From NCBI GenBank assembly GCA_964415435.1, contig CAYPZT010000006.1, positions 1 to 45,997 of the forward strand: a stretch of 45,997 bases of DNA, in the 5' to 3' direction. Position 1 is the first letter of the stretch, and every line of letters begins with the position of its first letter. Under the pieces are notes generated by a model. That model was not told where the DNA came from. It saw nothing but the letters and a program-made list of their open reading frames with translations, and made no database searches. Shown piece by piece: positions 32,536 to 39,179 of this stretch. The position numbers and the translations under genes are program-made. This DNA is from CAYPZT01 sp964415435 (GTDB taxonomy: Bacteria > Patescibacteriota > Microgenomatia > UBA1406 > GWC2-37-13).

Positions 32536-32596
32536 AATGTTGCCAGATAGCGTATTGTAATAAAAATGAGGCTAAAAGTACAGTTAGAAAGTATGC

Positions 32597-32602
32597 TAAT
32601 AT
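32597..32602 (+). promoter_or_regulatory. Extended -10 box of the TMEM175 gene
   Basis: TGCTAATAT (32594-32602), expected start 32609, 3 nt before ATG 32612. Confidence 0.45.
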
Positions 32603-32611
32603 TTAAATTAT

Positions 32612-33292
32612 ATGCAGACAAAAGAGGAGAAGCGAATAGTTGGCGATGTGGAAAGCCTTATAGATGGGGACAGGATAATAGGTTTTTCTGACGCTGTATT
32701 TGCGTTTGCCGCAACACTACTCGTATTAAAGATAGATCTTCCCTACATTCCTCCTGAACTTCTGGAAACTCACTTTACCGCCGAGCTTTTTAAATTATGG
32801 CCGGCATACGCCGCAAATCTCATAAGCTTTCTCATAATTGCCTACTACTGGAGAGTTCACCATAAGCTTTTTATACTTATAAAGCGCTTCGACAACATCA
32901 TAATATGGCTCAATGTGCTGACCTTGATCTCTGTTTCTTTCCTGCCTTTTCCTATAGACCTTTTTGGTGATTACTCGTCGTTTCCTCCAGTTGTTATTTT
33001 CTACACGGCTAGTATCACGCTTGTAGGCTTTCTTCTTCTTGCAATGTGGGTATATGCATCTCACAGGCACAAACTTATTGGCCGTGGTATGAAACAGGAC
33101 ATCATAGACTACCACACCTATAATTTATCGATTGCGCCGCTTGTTTTTTTGTTTTCGATACCTCTTGTTTACTATAATCACAACATAGCAAAGCTCTCAT
33201 GGATACTTGTCGTTGTATTCATATTCATACTTAATCGACTTTACGCACAAAAGCTCAGTAGATCCCATGAGCTTTCTGCTGAACCGGAATAG
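32612..33292 (+). CDS. TMEM175-family (DUF1211) cation channel
   Basis: A 226-aa protein with six predicted helices. The first helix carries RIIGFSDAVFAFAATLLVLKI, the pore-lining FSD signature of bacterial TMEM175, known potassium channels that form tetramers. Charged histidines (WRVHHKL) follow helix 3, as in the family. It has a leaderless-type promoter and no clear operon partner; its stop (33290-33292) is directly next to the stop of the convergent glycosyltransferase gene. Confidence 0.88.
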   Translation: MQTKEEKRIVGDVESLIDGDRIIGFSDAVFAFAATLLVLKIDLPYIPPELLETHFTAELFKLWPAYAANLISFLIIAYYWRVHHKLFILIKRFDNIIIWLNVLTLISVSFLPFPIDLFGDYSSFPPVVIFYTASITLVGFLLLAMWVYASHRHKLIGRGMKQDIIDYHTYNLSIAPLVFLFSIPLVYYNHNIAKLSWILVVVFIFILNRLYAQKLSRSHELSAEPE

Positions 33293-34540
33293 TCAAAACT
33301 CGTTTTTCCTTTGTAGGCAGTTTAAAGGCATCGTTTTTCTTGTATATTTTTTCATCTCTTCAAGCGTACAGAGAAGTTCAAACGAATTGCGAGTAACCCT
33401 CGCCTGAAATGCGAAGTACGTCCTCAGTTCGTAAAGTGATGAGATAAAAAAGAGAATAAGCACAACCATAACAACTTTATATCTTATGTTAGGTTTTAAT
33501 TCTAAAAAGCTCTGAAACATGAGAGCGATAAAGTACATAAGCGAGGGAAGGACGGTGAAAGTACGAAGCATATTGGGGTTTTCTTCGGTTATTGTCAGGA
33601 GAGCTGGAATAAGGGAGGTAAAAAAATAGACAATAAACAGCAAGTTGAATTTATTCCTTGTATTTTTAAGAGCTTTTAACAAACCCAAAAAAGAAAAAGT
33701 AAAAAGTATAATGTTTACCGATGGTTTTCCAGGAAAGTTGTGTCGGCCGTTCCAGTCTCCTTCAGTTATAAACAGCTGACCGGTCTTTTTGACATTTTCA
33801 GCAAACGCTTCCAACTTCTCAACAGCGGTGATTGGTTGTGTAAACAGCGATAATGTATCAATTCTTGAGTCGGGAGTAGTAAGAAGAGAGATCGCCAGGG
33901 GTGATATTATTATGAGAAACAGAACAAGAAATAGCGCTGCATTTTTAATTTGTCGTGAAAATAAAAGAAATGACAAGGGTACTAAGAAGAAAATTCTTCC
34001 CGGAGTATAAGAGTGGAATGAGAGTCCTGCAAAGACTGCCGACAGAACAATCGGGAACCAATCGTTCTTTCTTGCTTTGGCAATGAAATAAAGTGAAGTA
34101 AGTTCCAAAAAGAGGAGAAAGGTTGCCTCAAAGGCAAATCTGCCGAAGTTAAAAAACCAGCGGGAGGTGTAGAGTGTCAAAGCGCCGATGAAAGCAATGC
34201 TGTCTTTTTTAAAAATGTGTTTGAAGAGCAGATAAAGCATAATGCCCGAGACAAGCGCAAATATGGCAGAGGGCAGACGAAGAGCAAAGGTAGTCACGCC
34301 AAAAAGTTTTAGGCTTGCAAGAAGAACATAGAAGTACAGGGTACTATGTCCTGTGGCAAAAGTACTGTAGGAAAGATAGGAGTTGCCCTCAAGCGACAAG
34401 GCCAGCTGTGCGAATTCAAGCTCGTCCCAACTGAGATGCGCTGGTACTTCAAGGTATTTATAAAAGAGGACAACTCCTCCTATTAAGCAGGCACAGAGGA
34501 CTCCCAAAACCGTTATAATAGTCTTTCGATCAAGTCTCAT
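33293..34540 (-). CDS. GT-C (PMT/ArnT-like) membrane glycosyltransferase
   Basis: A 415-aa protein with about ten hydrophobic helices. After the first helix a catalytic-type WDELEFA acidic motif appears, followed by FGVTTFALRLPSAIF, the PMT_2 (dolichyl/lipid phosphate mannosyl- or arabinosyltransferase-like) pattern. GHSTLYFY and the SYTPGRIF loop also fit. It would transfer a sugar from a polyprenyl-phosphate donor to protein or lipid. I start at ATG 34540 because the TGATACAAT promoter (34556-34548) predicts a start at 34541; an ATG at 34549 lies inside it. Confidence 0.82.
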   Translation of the reverse strand: MRLDRKTIITVLGVLCACLIGGVVLFYKYLEVPAHLSWDELEFAQLALSLEGNSYLSYSTFATGHSTLYFYVLLASLKLFGVTTFALRLPSAIFALVSGIMLYLLFKHIFKKDSIAFIGALTLYTSRWFFNFGRFAFEATFLLFLELTSLYFIAKARKNDWFPIVLSAVFAGLSFHSYTPGRIFFLVPLSFLLFSRQIKNAALFLVLFLIIISPLAISLLTTPDSRIDTLSLFTQPITAVEKLEAFAENVKKTGQLFITEGDWNGRHNFPGKPSVNIILFTFSFLGLLKALKNTRNKFNLLFIVYFFTSLIPALLTITEENPNMLRTFTVLPSLMYFIALMFQSFLELKPNIRYKVVMVVLILFFISSLYELRTYFAFQARVTRNSFELLCTLEEMKKYTRKTMPLNCLQRKNEF

Positions 34541-34547
34541 ACAATCC

Positions 34548-34556
34548 ATTGTATCA
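34548..34556 (-). promoter_or_regulatory. Extended -10 promoter of the PMT-like gene
   Basis: Minus strand TGATACAAT (34556-34548), expected start 34541, ATG 34540. Divergent MutY-like gene starts at 34563. Confidence 0.58.
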
Positions 34557-34562
34557 AGCCAT

Positions 34563-35378
34563 ATGAAGATAAATCCTTCGAAGATCCGTTTATTTAAGAA
34601 GACGGTATGGAGTTACTATAAAAAGCATAAACGCGATTTACCCTGGAGACACACCTTTAATCCATACCATATCTTTATCTCCGAGGTTATGCTGCAACAG
34701 ACACAGGTATCACGTGTTCTTGTTAAATACCAAGAGTTCATCACGGCTTTTCCCTCGTTTGTATCGCTTAGCCGCGCATCACTTTCGGATGTTCTTCGGG
34801 TATGGCAAGGTATGGGATATAACCGCCGCGGAAAGTATCTGCGGGAGGCTGCGATTATCGTTACAACGACATATAAGGGCAAACTTCCTCAGGACACGGA
34901 TCTTATAGATTCACTGCCCGGTATCGGACTCGCGACCGCCTGCTCGATTATGGCATTTGCATTTAACTTTCCGACCGTTTTTATAGAGACGAACATACGC
35001 AGAGTATTCATCCACCATTTTTTTAAAGATGAGGATGATATTGACGACAAAAGACTTCTGCCTCTTGTCGAATCGTCGCTCGACAGGGAAGACCCCCGTG
35101 AGTGGTACTGGGCACTTATGGACTATGGTACCTATCTTGGAAAAAAAATAGTAAATCCGAACAGAAAAAGTAAACATTACGCTCTTCAGTCAGATTTCAA
35201 AACTTCCGATAGACGCATTCGAGGAATTATCCTAAAAAATGCTTTGAAAAGACCCATTACCATTCAAGAAGTCATAGATATAACACATGAGTCAAAGGAA
35301 AGAATGTCACGAATTATTGAAAGTCTTGTAAGAGAAGGTTTTTTGGTAAAGAACAAAGGAAAGTATGGTATACAATAA
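34563..35378 (+). CDS. MutY-like HhH-GPD DNA glycosylase without iron-sulfur cluster
   Basis: A 271-aa helix-hairpin-helix glycosylase. It has RDLPWRH, the catalytic Glu41 in SEVMLQQTQV, the hairpin LPGIGLATA and a C-terminal winged-helix-like segment. Two points are odd. The region after MDYGTYL lacks all four Cys ligands of the 4Fe-4S loop, and the position of the conserved catalytic Asp (usually D-G-N) reads ETN with Glu142. The Nth-type lysine in the hairpin is also absent, so it is not a lyase. Adenine or mismatch excision is the likely role, as in the short archaeal/CPR MutY-like group. It is followed by nth within 5 nt. Confidence 0.78.
   Translation: MKINPSKIRLFKKTVWSYYKKHKRDLPWRHTFNPYHIFISEVMLQQTQVSRVLVKYQEFITAFPSFVSLSRASLSDVLRVWQGMGYNRRGKYLREAAIIVTTTYKGKLPQDTDLIDSLPGIGLATACSIMAFAFNFPTVFIETNIRRVFIHHFFKDEDDIDDKRLLPLVESSLDREDPREWYWALMDYGTYLGKKIVNPNRKSKHYALQSDFKTSDRRIRGIILKNALKRPITIQEVIDITHESKERMSRIIESLVREGFLVKNKGKYGIQ
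35371..35376 (+). promoter_or_regulatory. -10 box of nth, leaderless type
   Basis: TACAAT at 35371-35376 overlaps the stop of the previous gene; expected start 35383 equals the ATG. Confidence 0.5.
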
Positions 35379-35382
35379 CACT

Positions 35383-36015
35383 ATGAAAAGCTTAGCCGAA
35401 CGTAAGGAAAAAACTCAAAAAATAATAGCCGATCTAAAGAAGTTGTTTCCTAAAACGCAGATTGCTCTTAACTACTCTACACCATGGGAACTTTTGGTTG
35501 CAGTTGTTTTATCCGCGCAGTGCCGCGATGTTATGGTAAATAAGACTACTGATAAGCTTTTTAAGAAGTACAAAAACCTTGATGCTTATGTAAAGGCCGA
35601 CCCGAAAGAATTTGAACAGGATCTAAAGTCCATTATTTTTTATCGTAATAAGTCCAAAAATATTCTTGCCTCCGCCAAGATCATCCGTGAAACGTATAAC
35701 GGCAAGATACCAAACACGATGAAAGAGCTTCTTACTCTGCCTGGAGTGGCACGAAAAACTGCAAATGTTCTTCTCGGCAATATTCACCATATTTACGAAG
35801 GTATCGTTGTGGATACGCATGTGAAAAGATTGTCAAATCTCATGGGGCTTACAGAAAGTGAGGATCCGGTCAAAATTGAACAGGATTTACTGGCGGTAAT
35901 TCCCGAAAAAGAGCGTATGGATTTCAGTTACAGACTTATAGATTATGGTAGAAAATACTGTCCTGCCCGCCCTCACAATCATGAGGCTTGTCCTCTGAAG
36001 AAGTACTACGTTTAG
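35383..36015 (+). CDS. nth: Endonuclease III (Nth) with degenerate iron-sulfur loop
   Basis: A 210-aa glycosylase/AP lyase for oxidised pyrimidines. SAQCRDVMVNKTT, the hairpin LPGVARKTANVLLG with catalytic Lys125 and VVDTHVKRLSNLMGL with Asp144 are intact. The C-terminal cluster motif normally C-x6-C-x2-C-x5-C is incomplete: only Cys193 and Cys203 remain, a His-rich stretch (RPHNH) replaces the second Cys and the protein ends before the fourth. I start at ATG 35383 (an ATG-like start 18 nt upstream is inside the promoter). It pairs with the upstream MutY-like gene, giving a base-excision repair block next to lexA. Confidence 0.88.
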   Translation: MKSLAERKEKTQKIIADLKKLFPKTQIALNYSTPWELLVAVVLSAQCRDVMVNKTTDKLFKKYKNLDAYVKADPKEFEQDLKSIIFYRNKSKNILASAKIIRETYNGKIPNTMKELLTLPGVARKTANVLLGNIHHIYEGIVVDTHVKRLSNLMGLTESEDPVKIEQDLLAVIPEKERMDFSYRLIDYGRKYCPARPHNHEACPLKKYYV

Positions 36016-36040
36016 TTTTCGCCGGACGTCAGGAAGAAAG

Positions 36041-36616
36041 TCAATTCGTTAATTTACGAACAACTCCGCGGACGATACCGTGGATTACGAGCTCATGGCG
36101 CGGGTAAAATGACGGATACTTTGGATTAGCCGCCTCAAGATACGGTGTTTTTTTGACGCGGTCAAGTTTGTATATTTTAAGGGTCCATTCCTTGTCAATT
36201 TCAGCTAAAACGATGTCTCCCGGCAGAGCATTTTTTCTCCTCTCGATGATAACAACGTCGCCATCGAAGATGCCGGCATTCATCATCGAATCTCCTGAAA
36301 CCTTTAAGAGAAACGAAGAGGTTGGATCCGAGATAAGATACTCATCGAGTGACAGATATTGACGGTGTTCATCCGCCATGATAGGGAATCCTGCCTTTAC
36401 AAGACCAAAGAGGGGAAGCCCGAAAAAACGTGAAGCGGGAGCTAATTTATTTTCCTCGATCCGAAGTATTCCTTCATCAACCCATTTATGGACGATATCA
36501 TGAATGGCTTTTTTTGATGCTAACTGAAAGATCCGTAGCATCTCGGAATAAGATGGAAGCCGATTGTATTTCCGATAAAACTTTTTAATAAGATCGAGAC
36601 GATCGTGACTGCTCAT
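36041..36616 (-). CDS. lexA: LexA SOS repressor
   Basis: A 191-aa LexA: an N-terminal winged helix (1-55, LPSYSEMLRIF then KKAIHDIVHKWVDEG), the autocleavage site KAGF (Ala75-Gly76), and the S24 peptidase domain with Ser110 (SGDSM) and Lys147 (TLKIYK). All catalytic parts are present, so RecA-stimulated self-cleavage is expected. It controls DNA-damage genes. The upstream region holds a promoter covered by two operator-like inverted repeats, so it very probably represses itself. The nth and MutY-like genes are convergent neighbours, not in its operon. Confidence 0.92.
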   Translation of the reverse strand: MSSHDRLDLIKKFYRKYNRLPSYSEMLRIFQLASKKAIHDIVHKWVDEGILRIEENKLAPASRFFGLPLFGLVKAGFPIMADEHRQYLSLDEYLISDPTSSFLLKVSGDSMMNAGIFDGDVVIIERRKNALPGDIVLAEIDKEWTLKIYKLDRVKKTPYLEAANPKYPSFYPRHELVIHGIVRGVVRKLTN

Positions 36617-36671
36617 ATATTTTTTTGCATTGACATGCCGGCAGATTATACCTTACCGACTACTGTCTAAA

Positions 36672-36720
36672 TTGTAAACGCTTGTTTACAAGTATAGTAA
36701 ACGAATGTTTATTTTGTCAA
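36672..36720 (-). promoter_or_regulatory. lexA promoter with two LexA-box-like operators
   Basis: Minus strand: TTGACA (36720-36715), 18-bp spacer, TATACT (36696-36691), start near 36684. Box A, TTGTAAACGCTTGTTTACAA (36672-36691), is a perfect 8+8 inverted repeat over the start; box B, GTAAACGAATGTTTAT (36697-36712), fills the spacer. Both share AAAC-N4-GTTT. Centres are 23 bp apart, about two turns. A second TATAAT (36650-36645) lies downstream. Confidence 0.8.
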
Positions 36721-36766
36721 CAGATAAATACTATATATACTATTTAATTCAAATCCTACTTTACTT

Positions 36767-36784
36767 TACTAAAGTACTTTAGTA
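36767..36784. promoter_or_regulatory. 18-bp perfect palindrome, probable operator of the TrpR-like gene
   Basis: TACTAAAGTACTTTAGTA, 9+9 bp without a mismatch. It lies between a TTTACT -35-like box (36760-36765) and the TATAAT, overlapping its first two bases. Placement and symmetry fit a repressor site. Confidence 0.7.
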
Positions 36785-36788
36785 TAAT
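36783..36788 (+). promoter_or_regulatory. -10 box of the TrpR-like gene, leaderless type
   Basis: TATAAT at 36783-36788, expected start 36795, ATG 36796. Confidence 0.65.
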
Positions 36789-36795
36789 AAAGCAT

Positions 36796-37107
36796 ATGAA
36801 GCAAAAATGGATTACGCCAGAATCAGACAAACTCTTTGAAGCGATTCTTTCCCTAAGAACTCTTGAGGAGGCACGAAAGTTTTTCCGCGACCTACTGACT
36901 GAGGAGGAGATAGTCGAGTTTTCCCTCCGCTGGAAAGTAGCACAGATGCTTGAGAGAAAAGTGCCGTACTCAACAATCGAAAAACAGACCGGAATGAGCT
37001 CTACGACCATTGCCCGGGTGAGTAAATGGCTCAACTCAGGTATGAACGGCTATAAGCTTCTTATCAGTCGTTTAAATCTACATCACTCCCACCAAAAGGC
37101 GGGGTAG
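36796..37107 (+). CDS. TrpR/YerC-family regulator
   Basis: A 103-aa all-helical protein of the Trp-repressor fold. LFEAILSLRTLEEARKFFRD, EEIVEFSLRWKVAQML and the helix-turn-helix YSTIEKQTGMSSTTIARVSKWL match the YerC/YecD (TIGR02531) group, whose ligand is unknown. It likely represses itself through the palindrome in its promoter. It is a single-gene unit: its own promoter in front and a GC-rich terminator 24 nt after the stop. No tryptophan gene is nearby, so regulation of trp genes is not supported. Confidence 0.88.
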   Translation: MKQKWITPESDKLFEAILSLRTLEEARKFFRDLLTEEEIVEFSLRWKVAQMLERKVPYSTIEKQTGMSSTTIARVSKWLNSGMNGYKLLISRLNLHHSHQKAG

Positions 37108-37130
37108 TATTTTATTCATAGATATGAACT

Positions 37131-37155
37131 AACCCCGCCCACCGCGGGGTTTTTT
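37131..37155 (+). terminator. Intrinsic terminator of the TrpR-like gene
   Basis: AACCCCGC (37131-37138) pairs with GCGGGGTT (37144-37151), loop of 5, T-run to 37155. Confidence 0.85.
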
Positions 37156-37199
37156 AATTCCTACCCGCGAGGCTATATTACTATTTATTTTTAAAACAT

Positions 37200-37937
37200 A
37201 TGTCAGAACAATTAGGTTACGAAGAGGAACTTAAGGGTATGATGCTTCGTTATTTTTATGATGATGAGGAAATGGCCGACTCAACGTATGCATCACTGCC
37301 CTCTCAAATGAAGGATCAAATGGCTGGTGTGTACCAACAGGCGTTTGCGGAAAAGCCCTGGAACGAGAAGTACCGCTGTGTCACTTGTGGCGCAATGGGA
37401 AGTGACGATGTGTGCCGAACTCCAGAATGTGCAAATGAGGGATTTGATGAGGCGTATCCAAAACAGGAACTCATCGATGACTATTTTCCTAATCGGATGA
37501 TGAAAAAGTTTCTACCCGGCATTCTTATAAATGCTTACGATGGGAACGGCAATGTTATCGGGTTTATGTCAGGCGGTTTTACGACACCAGACCTTTTAGT
37601 TCAAGAGAAGTATGGAGGAAATGAGGAGATATTGAGGTCAATCGTTGAAATGTGCGCGATAAGTCCCGACAGACTGATTTTCTACAACAATGAAGTATGT
37701 ACCCTTCCTGCAGTCCAAAAGCGTGGTATAGGAGGCTTATTGAGTAGTGAGCTTCTCAGGGGAGCAGTTTCCAAAGGGGCAGACGTGATCTGCGGCCGCA
37801 GTATAAATGAGCCCTGGCTTAGGGTAAAGGAGAGACAGCTCATTGCCGCAGGTTTTGACTTTGTCAGATTTACTCCAAGAGGAGATACGTTTGAAATGGA
37901 TGGTCTAAAAAGGCAGTTCTATCTAGCAAAAAAATAG
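37200..37937 (+). CDS. GNAT acetyltransferase-like protein with a four-Cys insertion
   Basis: A 245-aa protein. The acetyl-CoA-binding motif A appears as VQKRGIGGLLSSELLRGA (Q/RxxGxG/A), with an N-terminal VIGFMSGG strand and C-terminal LIAAGFDFVRF, so the GNAT fold is likely. Residues 60-77 hold Cys60, Cys63, Cys72 and Cys77 in a zinc-knuckle arrangement inserted before the fold's core. The N-terminal 45 residues are acidic. A TATATT at 37174-37179 precedes it by 20 nt. Substrate unknown. Confidence 0.7.
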   Translation: MSEQLGYEEELKGMMLRYFYDDEEMADSTYASLPSQMKDQMAGVYQQAFAEKPWNEKYRCVTCGAMGSDDVCRTPECANEGFDEAYPKQELIDDYFPNRMMKKFLPGILINAYDGNGNVIGFMSGGFTTPDLLVQEKYGGNEEILRSIVEMCAISPDRLIFYNNEVCTLPAVQKRGIGGLLSSELLRGAVSKGADVICGRSINEPWLRVKERQLIAAGFDFVRFTPRGDTFEMDGLKRQFYLAKK

Positions 37938-37955
37938 TGCTTTGCAGTCTCTGGA

Positions 37956-37984
37956 TTGTTGAAGGAGGCCGGAAATGATATAAT
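37956..37984 (+). promoter_or_regulatory. Promoter of the mini-MscS gene, leaderless type
   Basis: TTGTTG (37956-37961), 17-bp spacer, TGATATAAT extended -10 (37976-37984), start at 37991, exactly the second of two in-frame ATGs (37985, 37991). Confidence 0.7.
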
Positions 37985-37990
37985 ATGAAT

Positions 37991-38509
37991 ATGTTAAATC
38001 TAGTCAATGATGAGCTTATTGGAAAGCGACTAATCGTTTCCGGCCTTATTCTTCTCTCGGCAATCATCGTCTCTCTTCTTATAAAAAAATCGACGGACCT
38101 TGTTTTTAAAGAGGTGCGCAGAGCCCTTTGGGATGAACAGATCATCTCTAAGACAAAAACGGCCCGTACGCTTCTCAATAATATTACAGACATAGTCCTT
38201 TTCGCCATTGCGATATTGATGGTTCTTGTTCAGTGGGGTGTCGATATAGGACCGGTTCTTGCGGGAGCAGGTATACTCGGATTAGCATTTTCATTCGGTG
38301 CACAGAGCCTGATAAAAGATCTGATTGCCGGATTTTTCATTCTTCTTGAGGGTCAGTTTAACGAAGGGGATAATGTCGAGATAAATGACACCATCAAAGG
38401 AAGAGTCTACAGGATGACGCTTCGGCTGACGATTCTCAAAGACAAAAACGATAACCTGATTTACGTTCCCAACTCGCAGATCACAAAAGTACTCAAACTT
38501 AAAGCCTAA
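37991..38509 (+). CDS. Short MscS-family mechanosensitive channel
   Basis: A 172-aa protein. Two transmembrane helices precede the pore helix GPVLAGAGILGLAFSFGAQSLIKDLIAGFFIL, which I describe by its Gly/Ala ridge and SFGAQSLIKD end, and the beta domain GDNVEIN, then GRVYRMTLRLTIL and IYVPNSQI. It stops after the beta domain: the alpha/beta vestibule of MscS (another 90 or so residues) is missing. It could be a minimal pressure-release channel. I use ATG 37991 because the predicted transcript starts there. Confidence 0.82.
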   Translation: MLNLVNDELIGKRLIVSGLILLSAIIVSLLIKKSTDLVFKEVRRALWDEQIISKTKTARTLLNNITDIVLFAIAILMVLVQWGVDIGPVLAGAGILGLAFSFGAQSLIKDLIAGFFILLEGQFNEGDNVEINDTIKGRVYRMTLRLTILKDKNDNLIYVPNSQITKVLKLKA

Positions 38510-38513
38510 GAGG

Positions 38514-39179
38514 CTATTCGTACCATTCTTCTTTCGGGATTATGGTTTTGTCGTTGATTATAAGATACTGTGCGACCCCGTGCTTTACTATTCCTGAGTT
38601 TATGAACTTTTCCCTAGTATTAAACTCTGCCAAATGAGTGTGCCCACAGACAAATATCTCGTGAGATTTCAGTTCTTTGTCAAGTTGTTCTTTAATGGTT
38701 TTATTATATTTGCCAAGAAGATGCCTCTTGTAATTATGCAGTCCATTTCGGGTGAAAACACGCTCGATCCGGTCAGCGATGCGAGTCATCAGTTCGAGAC
38801 GCTTGTTTCTTTTGAGATCACTGTCGTCACCGGCAATCTTGCAGATTCTGTCACCGTGTTCGAGGACTAGTGTAGTACCGTTTAATACGTGCCTATACTG
38901 TTCTGCGTGATGGACCGAAAATAGATCAACTTCTCGATCCGATTCTGCCCGTTTATCATGATTGCCAAAGAGATAGACAGCACCCTTTTTTTTGAGGAAA
39001 GGAAAAAGTAAGCTCCACGGCGAGTTGATAAACTGTTGAAATGAATACAAATACCCTTCCCAAAAGTCGCCGTTTATGATGACCTTGTCGGCTTCAAGTA
39101 TGCGTGTTTTCAGAAAATTAAATTTCTTTTCTTCAAACCTTGGTCCCAAGTGAGTATCTGAAAAGATGAGTGTTTTCAT
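38514..39179 (-). CDS. Calcineurin-like metallophosphoesterase
   Basis: A 221-aa enzyme with all five metallophosphoesterase motifs: FSDTHLG, INGDFWEG (GDxW), FGNHDK (GNHD), EHGDR and CGHTHLA. The GDFWE and DRIC segments recall the LpxH/YkuE-like subgroup, but lipid A is unlikely here, so the substrate is open. Start ATG (39179) overlaps the last base of the fusA stop by one, so it is the tail gene of the ribosomal operon. Confidence 0.87.
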   Translation of the reverse strand: MKTLIFSDTHLGPRFEEKKFNFLKTRILEADKVIINGDFWEGYLYSFQQFINSPWSLLFPFLKKKGAVYLFGNHDKRAESDREVDLFSVHHAEQYRHVLNGTTLVLEHGDRICKIAGDDSDLKRNKRLELMTRIADRIERVFTRNGLHNYKRHLLGKYNKTIKEQLDKELKSHEIFVCGHTHLAEFNTREKFINSGIVKHGVAQYLIINDKTIIPKEEWYE

